From Aequorivita sp. (GTDB lineage: Bacteria > Bacteroidota > Bacteroidia > Flavobacteriales > Flavobacteriaceae): a stretch of 57,181 nucleotides of DNA. The translations under genes and the position numbers were made by a program. This document shows, piece by piece, positions 1 through 8,400 of this stretch. The notes under the pieces were generated by a model. The model worked only from the letters and a program-made list of their open reading frames with translations, ran no database searches and was not told where the DNA came from. The stretch lies in NCBI GenBank assembly GCA_026646335.1, contig JAPKFY010000004.1, positions 1 to 57,181 of the forward strand, given 5' to 3'. How positions within the stretch are numbered: position 1 is the first letter of the stretch; each line of letters begins with the position of its first letter.

Positions 1-54
1 CCGATAAAGTGTAATATTTTTTCGATTAAAAACATTTTACCTTGATTTTTTTTA

Positions 55-62
55 TATATTTG
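55..62 (+). promoter_or_regulatory. Bacteroidota -7 promoter box for the CAP-domain gene
   Basis: TATATTTG fits the Bacteroidota -7 consensus TAnnTTTG and lies 38 bases before the ATG at 101. I see no well-spaced -33 TTG, so this rests on the -7 box alone. Confidence 0.45.
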
Positions 63-100
63 GATCAACATCATGCCCCAAATTTGATGTTACCCCAATT

Positions 101-610
101 ATGCACCTACTAAAAAGCAACCTACTTGCAATGGCATTGCTATGCCTAGTGATTACCTCTTGTTCAAAAGAGGATTCTGTTGAAGTTGAAGCCGCTAAAT
201 ACAATATTGATTTAGCGCTGGCACAGAAAAATGACAGCCAAATGTCTTCAGAAATTTTAAGTTTGGTAAACGACCACCGTACATCTTTGGGTCTTACTGC
301 GCTTAAAATGGACAATCAATATGCGTCAGCTTTCGCTGTTGATCATACACAGTATATGATTGATAAGGAGCAGATAAATCACGACAATTTTGGGTATCGT
401 TCCGAAGGAATTAAATATCACGACAACGCCAAAGTGGTTGGCGAAAACGTGGCCTATGGATATGACACTGCCGAAACCGTGGTAAATGCATGGTTAAACA
501 GCCCAGGACACAAAGCCATTATAGAAGGCAATTATACCCACACCGGTTTTGGTGTAATGAAGTGTGCCAAAGGCCGTAGCTACTACACCCAACTCTTTTA
601 TAGAAAGTAA
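101..610 (+). CDS. CAP (SCP/PR1-like) domain lipoprotein
   Basis: 169 aa. The N-terminus is a lipoprotein signal peptide ending in the lipobox VITSC (Cys21), so the mature protein should be lipid-anchored. A CAP domain fills residues 50-168: the start 'ILSLVNDHRTSLGL' (52-65), His82, the GEN signature with Glu115, 'WLNSPGHK' (131-138) and 'HTGFG' (147-151). His82 and Glu115 are in the places of the conserved CAP cavity residues. The molecular role of bacterial CAP lipoproteins is poorly known; protease-like, lipid-binding and cell-envelope roles have been proposed. It stands alone, followed on the same strand after 63 bases by an unrelated catabolic gene. Confidence 0.9.
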   Translation: MHLLKSNLLAMALLCLVITSCSKEDSVEVEAAKYNIDLALAQKNDSQMSSEILSLVNDHRTSLGLTALKMDNQYASAFAVDHTQYMIDKEQINHDNFGYRSEGIKYHDNAKVVGENVAYGYDTAETVVNAWLNSPGHKAIIEGNYTHTGFGVMKCAKGRSYYTQLFYRK

Positions 611-673
611 CCTCACATTCTTTTCTATTAGACCATTTTGCCGTATTTTTACGTAACAGTTAAAAATACGGCA

Positions 674-1210
674 ATGGCTATTAAAAAACCTTTCAACCTG
701 AATAAGTGGATAGAAGAAAATCGCGATCTCCTGAAACCACCTGTTGGAAATAAGAATTTATACGTTGAATCAGACGATTATATTGTAATGATTGTCGCTG
801 GTCCCAACGCCCGAAAAGATTATCATTACAACGAAACTGAAGAGCTTTTTTATCAATTGGAAGGAAATATTCAAGTTGCTATCCAAGAAAACGGTGAGAA
901 AAAAGTGATGGAATTAGGTCCAGGCGATATGTATCTTCATCCTGGGAAAGTGCCTCATTCTCCAGGCAGAAGCGTAGGCTCCATAGGTTTGGTTATTGAA
1001 AGAAAACGCACTGATCTCGACGGAAAAGATGGCCTGCTTTGGTTTTGTGACAATTGCAACAACAAACTACACGATGTTTACTTTCCGCTCAGCAATATTG
1101 AAACTGATTTTTTAGACCATTTTAAACATTTCTACGGAAGTAAGGAATTGCGAACTTGTGACAAATGCGGAACGGTGATGGAAGCCGACCCGCGTTTCAC
1201 ACAAGATTAA
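674..1210 (+). CDS. nbaC: 3-hydroxyanthranilate 3,4-dioxygenase
   Basis: 178 aa counted from the ATG at 674; a frame extension to 638 exists but adds residues the family lacks. The enzyme opens 3-hydroxyanthranilate to 2-amino-3-carboxymuconate semialdehyde in the kynurenine (tryptophan) pathway. Cupin fold: the expected Fe(II) ligands are His51, Glu57 and His95, and the substrate-binding arginines are Arg47 and Arg99. The second, rubredoxin-like metal site typical of bacterial enzymes is complete: Cys125, Cys128, Cys162, Cys165. The numbering matches what I recall for the Cupriavidus enzyme. The aldehyde dehydrogenase gene downstream fits a catabolic neighbourhood, but no kmo or kynU is present in the window. 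The symbol haaO is also used. Confidence 0.96.
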   Translation: MAIKKPFNLNKWIEENRDLLKPPVGNKNLYVESDDYIVMIVAGPNARKDYHYNETEELFYQLEGNIQVAIQENGEKKVMELGPGDMYLHPGKVPHSPGRSVGSIGLVIERKRTDLDGKDGLLWFCDNCNNKLHDVYFPLSNIETDFLDHFKHFYGSKELRTCDKCGTVMEADPRFTQD

Positions 1211-1211
1211 T

Positions 1212-1289
1212 CCTCCCCTAACCCCTACCAAGGAGGGGAAATCTATAGATGCCGAAATTCCCTCCCCTTTGGGAAGGGTTAGGGTGGAG
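1212..1289. repeat. GC-rich inverted repeat pair (CCCCTAACCCC...AAGGGG family)
   Basis: Two facing copies of a ~28-base element: 1212-1240 reads CCTCCCCTAACCCC followed by CAAGGAGGGGAA, and 1258-1289 is its approximate reverse complement, with the sequence GGGTTAGGGTGGAG at its end. They fill the gap between the dioxygenase and the aldehyde dehydrogenase. Related copies occur at 2923-3050 and 15441-15482. A paired stem could act as a terminator for the upstream gene. The minus-strand frame across it is not a gene. Confidence 0.8.
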
Positions 1290-1321
1290 AAATTTCATTT
1301 TACTTTCTTCAGCGCATTGTG

Positions 1322-1329
1322 TACCTTTG
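1322..1329 (+). promoter_or_regulatory. Bacteroidota -7 promoter box for the ALDH gene
   Basis: TACCTTTG followed by C is a perfect TAnnTTTG match, 37 bases upstream of the ATG at 1367. It gives this gene its own promoter, separate from the dioxygenase. Confidence 0.6.
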
Positions 1330-1366
1330 CACTTCATAAATTTTCGAATAAAAAAATCATAGATAT

Positions 1367-2920
1367 ATGCAAGCAACAACCACTTCCTTCGGTATTGAAG
1401 AAGCATTGGAACAATTAGGGATTAAAGAAGTAAACCAAGGAACTTCCACCGGAAATAAATGGTTTTCAAGCGGGGAAGAAATTTCTTCTTTCTCTCCTGT
1501 TGATGGGCAAGTAATTGCGAAAGTAACCACTACCTCAAAAGCCGATTATGAAAAAGTAATGGAAAGCGCCACTTCTGCTTTTAAAACTTGGAGAACGAAA
1601 CCAGCTCCTCTACGCGGCGAAATAGTTCGTCAATTTGGTGATGAGTTGCGAAGATTGAAAGAGCCGCTCGGTAAATTGGTTTCTTATGAAATGGGGAAAA
1701 GCTACCAAGAAGGTCTTGGTGAAGTGCAGGAAATGATTGACATCTGCGATTTTGCAGTGGGTCTTTCCCGCCAGCTTCACGGTTTGACGATGCACAGTGA
1801 GCGTCCGGGACACAGAATGTACGAGCAATATCACCCGCTTGGGGTTGTCGGGATTATTTCCGCATTTAACTTTCCTGTTGCCGTTTGGGCTTGGAATACT
1901 GCTTTAGCCTGGATTTGTGGCGATGTATGCGTTTGGAAACCTTCAGAAAAAACACCGCTTTGTGGAATCGCTTGTCAAAAAATAGCAGCGAAAATTATGG
2001 CAGATAATGATTTGCCTGAAGGAATTTCTTGCTTAATCAACGGCGATTATAAAGTAGGCGAAATGATGACCAATGACAAGCGTGTGCCTTTAATTTCAGC
2101 CACAGGCTCCATCAGAATGGGGAAAATTGTTGCCCAAGCTGTTGCAGGCCGTTTAGGAAAATCATTATTGGAACTTGGCGGAAACAACGCAATTATTGTT
2201 ACTCCAGACGCAGATATAAAAATGACCGTGATCGGTGCCGTTTTTGGTGCTGTTGGAACTGCAGGCCAACGTTGTACTTCTACTAGAAGATTGATAATCC
2301 ACGAAAGCATTTACGACAAGGTTAAAGATGCAGTTGTTGCTGCTTATAAACAATTGAAGATTGGAAATCCTTTGGATCAGAACAATCACGTTGGGCCACT
2401 TATCGACAAAGATGCTGTAGCTTTGTACAGCCAAGCACTTAAAAGAGTTGTGGAAGAAGGTGGAAACATTATTGTGGAAGGCGGCGTACTTGAAGGCGAA
2501 GGCTTTGAAAGTGGATGCTACGTAAAACCCGCAATTGCCGAAGCAAAAAACAGTTATGAAATCGTGCAGCACGAAACCTTTGCCCCTGTATTATATTTGA
2601 TGAAATACAGTGGTGGTGTTGAAAATGCAATAGAACTTCAAAATGGAGTTGTACAGGGACTTTCCTCTGCAATTATGACCAATAATTTACGCGAAGCTGA
2701 ACGTTTTCTATCTGTAGAAGGATCTGATTGTGGAATTGCAAACGTAAACATCGGAACTTCCGGAGCAGAGATTGGCGGAGCTTTTGGCGGTGAAAAAGAA
2801 ACTGGCGGCGGCCGCGAAAGCGGAAGTGATGCTTGGAAGATTTATATGCGCAGACAGACAAATACAATCAATTATACAACTGAGCTTCCTTTGGCGCAGG
2901 GGATTAAGTTTGATTTGTAA
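1367..2920 (+). CDS. ALDH7-family aldehyde dehydrogenase (aminoadipate-semialdehyde type)
   Basis: 517 aa, full length for the ALDH7 (antiquitin) family, which oxidises L-2-aminoadipate 6-semialdehyde in lysine breakdown. Seen directly: the NAD-binding stretch 'GIISAFNFPVAVWAWN' (162-177), 'KPSEKTPL' (191-198), the general base Glu269 in 'LLELGGNN', and the catalytic Cys303 in 'GTAGQRCTSTRRL'. The tryptophan-rich 'VAVWAWNTALAW' and 'GGNNAIIV' signatures are characteristic of ALDH7. Placed after 3-hydroxyanthranilate dioxygenase, a role on the unstable semialdehyde product is conceivable, but 2-aminomuconate semialdehyde dehydrogenases are normally ALDH8, so lysine-type substrates are more likely. 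Confidence 0.9.
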   Translation: MQATTTSFGIEEALEQLGIKEVNQGTSTGNKWFSSGEEISSFSPVDGQVIAKVTTTSKADYEKVMESATSAFKTWRTKPAPLRGEIVRQFGDELRRLKEPLGKLVSYEMGKSYQEGLGEVQEMIDICDFAVGLSRQLHGLTMHSERPGHRMYEQYHPLGVVGIISAFNFPVAVWAWNTALAWICGDVCVWKPSEKTPLCGIACQKIAAKIMADNDLPEGISCLINGDYKVGEMMTNDKRVPLISATGSIRMGKIVAQAVAGRLGKSLLELGGNNAIIVTPDADIKMTVIGAVFGAVGTAGQRCTSTRRLIIHESIYDKVKDAVVAAYKQLKIGNPLDQNNHVGPLIDKDAVALYSQALKRVVEEGGNIIVEGGVLEGEGFESGCYVKPAIAEAKNSYEIVQHETFAPVLYLMKYSGGVENAIELQNGVVQGLSSAIMTNNLREAERFLSVEGSDCGIANVNIGTSGAEIGGAFGGEKETGGGRESGSDAWKIYMRRQTNTINYTTELPLAQGIKFDL

Positions 2921-2922
2921 AA

Positions 2923-3050
2923 GCCCCCTAACCCCCGAAGGGGAACTGTTGTGGGCACGAATTAAAAAACCTCACAGGTCTCTGAAACCTGTGAGGTTTT
3001 TTTCTTGGGTTGCAATCTCCTCCCCTCGGGGAGGTTGGGAGGGGCTTACA
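2923..3050. repeat. GC-rich inverted repeat pair flanking a terminator
   Basis: Left copy 2923-2949 (AGCCCCCTAACCCCCGAAGG start) and right copy 3018-3050 (CTCCCCTCGGGGAGG...GGAGGGGCTT) are inverted relative to each other and enclose the hairpin at 2962-3004. Same family as 1212-1289. The right copy runs into the stop codon of the desaturase gene on the minus strand. Confidence 0.75.
2962..3004. terminator. Strong bidirectional intrinsic terminator
   Basis: Perfect 14-bp stem AAAACCTCACAGGT (2966-2979) with ACCTGTGAGGTTTT (2987-3000) and a 7-base loop, flanked by an A-run on the left and a T-run on the right. It can serve the ALDH gene (+) and the convergent desaturase gene (-). Confidence 0.9.
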
Positions 3051-4047
3051 CTATTCCATTCGGTTCCACCCATTTAAAACGGTTGGCGTCCTGTGGAATT
3101 TTTATCCTTTCCGCAATGCGAAGCATTCTTGAAGGTAATTTTAAAAGATAATCACGTGCCTTTTCAGCTTCGTCCGTTAGGCCTCCAATTTTTGAAATTT
3201 CCCAATGGGCGTTCAATTTTTCTAAAATATCTATGTAATCATAAGTTGTGTAAACGCCCAAACGCTGAGCGGCATTGCTAAAATCATCAAAAGCAGAAGC
3301 CATTTTTCCGCCACTTTGACGCAGGTTTTGTGCTGGCATGATGATTTTTTTCTGCATCATATCTGCAAAGGCAATCATCATTTCGCTGGCATCGTACTCA
3401 AAAATGGTTTTTACGAATTCGCGGTATGCCAAGTGGTGGCGCATTTCATCCCCAGCAATAAGATTGCACATTTTTGCAAGAGATTTATTTCCTTTTTGCT
3501 TCGCTATTTTACCCACACGACTGTGGGAAACATTGGTCGCTAATTCTTGAAAACTGGTGTAAATAAAATTTCTGTACGGATCGCGACCGGTTCCTACTTC
3601 AAAACCGTCGTTAATTAAATATTGTGTTGTTATTTCCACTTCTTTCATATTTACCCTTCCAGATAAATATAAATATTTGTTCAGCGTATCGCCGTGACGG
3701 TTTTCTTCACCCGTCCAATGACGGAGCCATTTGCTCCAGCCGTTGCGGCCGTGTTGATCCACGCCTTCCATATCCATCAACCAACTTTCATAGGTTGGCA
3801 ATGCTTCCTCGGTAACCATATCACCCACCAAAACTATCCAAAAATCATAGCCCAATTCTTTTGCTTCTTCACGGATCTGAATTACTTCATCCATATAATT
3901 CTCTTTCTGAAAATTGGGCAGAAGATCGGTTGGCTGCCAAATTTCCTCAACTGGGATCAGATATTGGTCAATAAAACCATCAACTTGTTTTTCAATGGTT
4001 TGCATTACTTCGAGGCGTATATTTTTGAGTCCCATGGTATTTTTCAT
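3046..4047 (-). CDS. Acyl-ACP desaturase (soluble, diiron)
   Basis: 333 aa (Met5 is an alternative start). Soluble ferritin-fold desaturases put a double bond in acyl-ACP using O2 and reduced ferredoxin. Both diiron motifs are visible: 'EENRHG' (114-119) and 'DEMRHH' (200-205), the two ExxH ligand sets of the family. 'GLKNIRLEVMQTIEKQV' at the start is typical of bacterial members. It probably makes monounsaturated fatty acids for membrane fluidity. It has its own -7 promoter box at 4063-4070 and converges with the ALDH gene. Confidence 0.93.
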   Translation of the reverse strand: MKNTMGLKNIRLEVMQTIEKQVDGFIDQYLIPVEEIWQPTDLLPNFQKENYMDEVIQIREEAKELGYDFWIVLVGDMVTEEALPTYESWLMDMEGVDQHGRNGWSKWLRHWTGEENRHGDTLNKYLYLSGRVNMKEVEITTQYLINDGFEVGTGRDPYRNFIYTSFQELATNVSHSRVGKIAKQKGNKSLAKMCNLIAGDEMRHHLAYREFVKTIFEYDASEMMIAFADMMQKKIIMPAQNLRQSGGKMASAFDDFSNAAQRLGVYTTYDYIDILEKLNAHWEISKIGGLTDEAEKARDYLLKLPSRMLRIAERIKIPQDANRFKWVEPNGIV

Positions 4048-4062
4048 AATAAAAGGTAACTA

Positions 4063-4070
4063 CAAATATA
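4063..4070 (-). promoter_or_regulatory. Bacteroidota -7 promoter box for the desaturase gene
   Basis: On the minus strand this reads TATATTTG, a perfect TAnnTTTG match, 15 bases before the ATG at 4047. Confidence 0.6.
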
Positions 4071-4104
4071 GGAACTGCATTGCGGAATTTATTATAAAGG
4101 AGAC

Positions 4105-4830
4105 TTAATTCCTGCCTTTTTCGTTGGGATAGAGCAAATGGACCGCTTCACTTTGCCAAATTTCTTTGGAATCTACGTCCAACATTGAAAGCTTTCCTTT
4201 GAAAGCAGCGCCAGTATCCACATTCCAAACATTGGCGAAACTTACTGGCTTATCAAAACCCACACGCGTTACGGGCGTGTGACCGATGTAGATTTCCTTG
4301 AAAAGTTTCAATCGTTTTGGAAATTTGTCGTCGTCTTCAGAAATATTCAGATCCATTGCGCAAGCCATTTCCCAAAGTGTTCTATCCCAAAAGACAAGAT
4401 TCGGATAATACTCGTATTGCGGCCCATGTAGGTTCATAAATCCTGCATGGACGAAAAGTCGGTTTTCGGAATCTATGTGATAGTTGATAAGGTTTTCAAG
4501 GAAACGAAGATGTATTCCTTTTTTTGTTCTTGACAGTTTTGAATAGCTTTCAACACTACTCTCTCCACCTTGACTAAGCCACATTGGATTGCTTTCGCCA
4601 GTTCTCAAATAATTATAGAGCAACTCATCGTGATTTCCTCGCAGGAAAATACAATCGTTTTCTTGAGAAAAATTAATCAAATAGGAAACGACTTCTGCAG
4701 ATTCGCTCCAGCCGTCCACATAATCACCCACAAAAATATATTTTGTATCCTTCGGAAAATTTGTGTTTTCAAGCAACTGTTTCAAAGCTTTAAAACCTCC
4801 GTGGATATCACCAATTACAACTGTTCTCAT
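4105..4830 (-). CDS. PPP-type metallophosphoesterase (serine/threonine phosphatase-like)
   Basis: 241 aa from the ATG at 4828-4830, chosen because the signature begins at residue 4 there and because this ATG overlaps the stop of the upstream gene (TAATG). Dimetal phosphoesterase motifs: 'GDIHGG' (7-12), 'GDYVDGW' (35-41), 'GNHDE' (65-69), then 'HAGF' and 'IGHTPV' near the C-terminus. These match the bacterial PPP/ApaH-PrpE-like fold; substrates could be phosphoproteins or dinucleotide polyphosphates. The stop-start overlap suggests translational coupling to the zinc-ribbon protein. Confidence 0.88.
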   Translation of the reverse strand: MRTVVIGDIHGGFKALKQLLENTNFPKDTKYIFVGDYVDGWSESAEVVSYLINFSQENDCIFLRGNHDELLYNYLRTGESNPMWLSQGGESSVESYSKLSRTKKGIHLRFLENLINYHIDSENRLFVHAGFMNLHGPQYEYYPNLVFWDRTLWEMACAMDLNISEDDDKFPKRLKLFKEIYIGHTPVTRVGFDKPVSFANVWNVDTGAAFKGKLSMLDVDSKEIWQSEAVHLLYPNEKGRN

Positions 4831-5918
4831 TAGGAAGAAAATAAATAGATTACGCCAATTACACAAAGAATCGCGATTACAAGAAAGAATATTTTCCAAA
4901 ATGAATACGGTCGCTGTCCAGAAATAGTACCGCTCTGTCCGTTTACAAAAAAGTTGTAGCGCTTCCCTTTAAATTTATAGGTGCTTATGTAAACCGGAAG
5001 CAAAATATGCTTAAAAGTTTCATCAGAAAGTTTCATATTCATTGAAGAAACCTGTTGCGTATCGCCTCCAATGTCGCGCCGTACCCAGCTATCTGCAATA
5101 CTTTCGGCAATCTTATTGCTTTCGGTGTGGCCCTCCAAAAGTGGGATTGTATATTTTTCGGTTACAAAACCAGCAAGATAGGAGCTGTCAAAAGGTTTCA
5201 ACATTTTCAAATTCCAACGGGCAATGTTGGTTGGGATAACTCCTGCTTTTTGGCTTGAAGCCTTAATTAAAGTATCATCTACAAATCCAGAAACGCTGCC
5301 CGAAACTGGATACCAACGGGTGTGTCTTTCCTGCACGGTTTTCCTGTTTTTACCACTTCCAACGGTTTTGGTTACGTAATAATATTCTCCACGTTGCCCT
5401 AAATAATCTGCATAAAGCTGTGCGTCAAAAGTCCAAAACGGTGCGTAAAGTCCTCTTGTTTTATCGGGATCTATTGCGGCTTTTTTCATATTGTCTGGTG
5501 CAAACCACAATCCATCAACCCATTTTTTAAAAACCTGAAATGCCTTTTTTTGATCAATTTGAAATGGCAAAACCGCTCCTGGAAGAATCCATTCCTCTTT
5601 ATAAGCATCTTCAATTATTAACGGCGAGCCACAATAAATACAGGAAAGCGATTTGTAATTTTCTTCAATGTGTTGGTTGGCGCCGCAGTTTTTGCAATGA
5701 AGCATCGTGATTTCCTCACTGTGCTTTTGAGAGCCCATTTTTTCCAAATAGGGTTTCAATTCCAATTCTTCAAAACCGTTTGCCGAAGGAGCGATGGTAT
5801 CGGTATGGCTGCAATAATCACATTTCAATTCAGTTGTTCCCGGCGCATAGGTAAGCTCTGCGCCACAGTTGACGCAGGACTTTTTGAGCTCGGATTTTTT
5901 GGGTGAAATTTCTTCCAT
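4830..5918 (-). CDS. Double zinc-ribbon membrane-anchored protein (YdjG-like)
   Basis: 362 aa. Two N-terminal zinc ribbons: Cys15/Cys18 with Cys33/Cys36, and Cys75/Cys78 with Cys93/Cys96. A central ~220-residue region with many aromatic residues follows, then one transmembrane helix at the extreme C-terminus (about 340-360), giving a tail-anchored topology. Proteins like this are often mislabelled as PriA-like helicases because of the ribbons; no helicase motif is present. Its neighbour is an SPFH protein (6057-7193). In Bacillus subtilis YdjG (two zinc ribbons plus membrane segment) and YdjI (SPFH) sit in the pspA-ydjGHI operon and help PspA bind membranes. I infer a similar membrane-stress module here, without visible PspA or YdjH. 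Confidence 0.75.
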   Translation of the reverse strand: MEEISPKKSELKKSCVNCGAELTYAPGTTELKCDYCSHTDTIAPSANGFEELELKPYLEKMGSQKHSEEITMLHCKNCGANQHIEENYKSLSCIYCGSPLIIEDAYKEEWILPGAVLPFQIDQKKAFQVFKKWVDGLWFAPDNMKKAAIDPDKTRGLYAPFWTFDAQLYADYLGQRGEYYYVTKTVGSGKNRKTVQERHTRWYPVSGSVSGFVDDTLIKASSQKAGVIPTNIARWNLKMLKPFDSSYLAGFVTEKYTIPLLEGHTESNKIAESIADSWVRRDIGGDTQQVSSMNMKLSDETFKHILLPVYISTYKFKGKRYNFFVNGQSGTISGQRPYSFWKIFFLVIAILCVIGVIYLFSS

Positions 5919-5929
5919 TAAAGTTGAAG

Positions 5930-6054
5930 GTAATTAGACCTACAAGGTGATGAAAACCTTGCAGGAAGTTTTTCTCTTTAGACCTGCAAGGCAGCCTCCT
6001 TCGTCGGCAATACCTTGCAGATCGGCTTCCCTCCTCTGGAGGGACGGGAGGGAG
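5930..6054. repeat. Intergenic repeat with ACCTGCAAGGT-type hairpins
   Basis: The motif CCTGCAAGG or its complement CCTTGCAGG appears several times (5940-6022) and can fold into hairpins, followed by CCCTCCTCTGGAGGGACGGGAGGG (6031-6054), which is itself partly self-complementary. It fills the gap between the SPFH gene and the zinc-ribbon gene on the minus strand. It could weaken read-through between them. Confidence 0.6.
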
Positions 6055-6056
6055 GC

Positions 6057-7193
6057 CTATTGCGGTGGAAGTGGCGGTGGTGTATTTCCGCCTAAAAACG
6101 ATTTCAATTCATCCAATTGTTGCAGTGCCGTCCACTCTGCCAATCCAGCCTTCCAAACCAAAGTATCTTTGTTTACGGTTCTATTGGCGAACAAACTTTG
6201 CAATTGTTCAAAGCTTACAGGGCCTGTTTGCTGTCCGTTGACCGCATAAAAATATTGAATCGCGGCTGGCATTGGTGGTGGCATCATACCGCCCTGCTGT
6301 TGTTGTTGAACTTGCTGTTGACCCATTTGAGGATTCATCATTCCGCCCATTTGTTGTGCGAGCACAAAACCCATTCCCATTCCCATTCCGGCTCCGGCAG
6401 TTCCACCTTCATTTAAAGCTGCAGCTTCTATAGCTTTTGCTGTTTTGAATTTTGTGAGTTTGTCAAGATCCAACTTGTCGATTCGGCTATATTCGAAGAT
6501 TTCCTTTTTAAGATCTTCGGGCATAGAGACGTTTTCAATGAAAAATTTTTCCAAAGAAATTCCCACGCTTTTAAATTCGGGTTGCATAACCTCTTTACAG
6601 GTTTCGGAAAGTTCCGTTGTGTTTGCGGCATACAATTCTATAGGCAAATTCGCTTTGCCAACCGTATCGGTAAAACGTGTTGCTATTAGACTTTTCAGGT
6701 GTTCATTTATTTCGAAATTGGTAAAATTATTGTCCGTTCCAACAATGTCGATAATAAATTTTCCAGCGTCGTTAATTCTATACGCATAAGTTCCAAAAGC
6801 GCGGATTTCAACCAAGCCAAAACGGTCATCGCTCAACATTATCGGATTTTTGGTGCCCCACTTTTCATCGGTAAAAAGATGGGTGTTCACAAAATACACT
6901 TCAGCTTTAAACGGACTGTTGAAACCGTATTTCCAACCTTTCAGCGTGGTTAAAATTGGAAGGTTTTGCGTATTTAATGTATATGTTCCGGGTTTAAAAA
7001 CGTCTGCCAGTTGGCCTTCGTTTATGAAAACCGCGGTTTGCCCTTCGCGGACAATGAGCTTGGCGTTATTTTTTATTTCGTTTTGGTAGCGTTCAAAACG
7101 GTGACAAATAGTGTCATCGGTATAGTCCAGCCACTCGATGATATCAATAAATTCGTTGCTTAGTTTTTCTTTTATTGTGTCGAAAATGCCCAT
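6057..7193 (-). CDS. SPFH-domain protein with C-terminal GYF_2 domain (YdjI-like)
   Basis: 378 aa. Residues ~1-260 are an SPFH/YdjI-like domain ('GQTAVFINEGQLADVFKPG' is the family's N-terminal beta strand region). Then comes a Gly/Met/Gln-rich low-complexity stretch (about 262-312, e.g. 'GAGMGMGMGF', 'QQQVQQQQQGG'), and a GYF_2 domain from ~313 ('YFYAVNGQQTGPVSFEQLQ'), ending in 'PPPLPPQ'. There is no signal peptide or membrane helix, so it probably oligomerises on the cytoplasmic face of the membrane. Followed by the zinc-ribbon protein gene on the same strand. Confidence 0.85.
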   Translation of the reverse strand: MGIFDTIKEKLSNEFIDIIEWLDYTDDTICHRFERYQNEIKNNAKLIVREGQTAVFINEGQLADVFKPGTYTLNTQNLPILTTLKGWKYGFNSPFKAEVYFVNTHLFTDEKWGTKNPIMLSDDRFGLVEIRAFGTYAYRINDAGKFIIDIVGTDNNFTNFEINEHLKSLIATRFTDTVGKANLPIELYAANTTELSETCKEVMQPEFKSVGISLEKFFIENVSMPEDLKKEIFEYSRIDKLDLDKLTKFKTAKAIEAAALNEGGTAGAGMGMGMGFVLAQQMGGMMNPQMGQQQVQQQQQGGMMPPPMPAAIQYFYAVNGQQTGPVSFEQLQSLFANRTVNKDTLVWKAGLAEWTALQQLDELKSFLGGNTPPPLPPQ

Positions 7194-7248
7194 AATTACA
7201 AAATTTTATTATTGAAGTTTAAAGATATAAAAAAGGTTGAAATCGATA

Positions 7249-8385
7249 CTAATTATAACTCACCTTCCTCAAAATACGCAGTGATTCCTTTGAAAGTTGA
7301 TAGGCTTCCAAATCATAATCCCTTAAAAATTCTTTGGCTTCCTGTAATTTATCCTTCGCATCCTCAAAATCATTTAAGTAACAAATAAGATATGTGGACG
7401 GAAGGTTTCGCAGATCTTTTTCCTCGGAAGCGTTCAGCGGAATGTTCTTTTTCAATTTTTCTAAAACTGCATTGTTCGCATTATAAATATGGAAAAGCGT
7501 TTTTTTGTTGAATTGTGGCGGTTCAAAAATCAACTTTGAATCCATATTGTAGGAGCCATTTTCTTTAAAGTGGATCGTCACTTCTTCCAACGGATAATAT
7601 TTAAACTGTTCGTTCAATCCTAAATGCACATATTCCACCGTTTTGAAATAATCATTGGTAAACTCAATGCTAACCTCATCCAAAGCCGAATAAAATAATC
7701 GAACTTGCTCGTTGATGAGCTCAATATCAACACGGGAATAGTAAGTGCTATCTCTTAGCTTTTTAGGATTTCCAGCCCAACAGACCACAAACTGTTCCTT
7801 GAAAACTTTGTAATGGCTTTCCAGATCTTTGTGGCGATTGCTGATAAAATCCATCACCCCATCCAGCGTCAATTCAATATTGTTTTTTGCTGCATTTTCA
7901 ATGGATTTCACAATTTCGGAATTCACATCCCTTATTTCAATATCGAAATCCTTTGGCATTGAAATACTGCCATCGCGAAGAAAAATAGAACCGCCCCAAT
8001 ACTTCCAAATGTTTTTTCGCAATGAAGTGATCATTCCATTGGGACGGATTGTTACCAAGCCAACCACTTTATCTGAAGGCAAATTTGGGAACGCCACGTT
8101 CTCATATATAATCAAGGGAGCATTTGTGAGGTATGCATTTATAAGGTTTTGGATCTTGCTATCGTCAAAAAAATCAACGCCAGTTATTTCGTTTGTTTCA
8201 TCTTCTACGCCTATCACTATAAAAGAATTGTTTGCCGGATTGCTATTGCTGAGCGCACAAATGTGTTTTAGAAATTTCGCCTTTCCTTCCTTTGTTCCAA
8301 GATCTATTTTTCGCTTTTTATCATAGAAGCTGCTCTCGTCGTTATGGGCGAGCAGGTTTTTGATAAGAAGGCGTTTGTTGATCAT
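7249..8385 (-). CDS. AlbA_2 (divergent AAA-4 / Schlafen-type) domain protein
   Basis: 378 aa. The N-terminus matches the AlbA_2 domain: 'NNSFIVIGVEDETNEITGV' (about 53-71) with preceding 'FLKHICALSNSNP'. The remainder has no domain I recognise. Family members are often annotated as ATP-binding or putative transcriptional regulators and relatives occur in defence loci; function here is unknown. The ATG lies only 15 bases from a 136-base GTTGCAG array on its upstream side, so its promoter must lie in or beyond the array. That makes it a candidate for repeat-number-dependent expression. Confidence 0.75.
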   Translation of the reverse strand: MINKRLLIKNLLAHNDESSFYDKKRKIDLGTKEGKAKFLKHICALSNSNPANNSFIVIGVEDETNEITGVDFFDDSKIQNLINAYLTNAPLIIYENVAFPNLPSDKVVGLVTIRPNGMITSLRKNIWKYWGGSIFLRDGSISMPKDFDIEIRDVNSEIVKSIENAAKNNIELTLDGVMDFISNRHKDLESHYKVFKEQFVVCWAGNPKKLRDSTYYSRVDIELINEQVRLFYSALDEVSIEFTNDYFKTVEYVHLGLNEQFKYYPLEEVTIHFKENGSYNMDSKLIFEPPQFNKKTLFHIYNANNAVLEKLKKNIPLNASEEKDLRNLPSTYLICYLNDFEDAKDKLQEAKEFLRDYDLEAYQLSKESLRILRKVSYN

Positions 8386-8400
8386 TATTCTTAGTTTCGA

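Noticed and set aside
1218-1406. Minus-strand ORF of 62 aa
   Set aside because: It is formed by the GC-rich inverted repeat and the promoter region of the ALDH gene.
2165-2672. Minus-strand ORFs inside the ALDH gene
   Set aside because: The ALDH frame is complete with catalytic residues; these are antisense shadows.
4830-5918. PriA helicase
   Set aside because: Only zinc ribbons are shared; there are no helicase motifs, and a C-terminal membrane helix is present.
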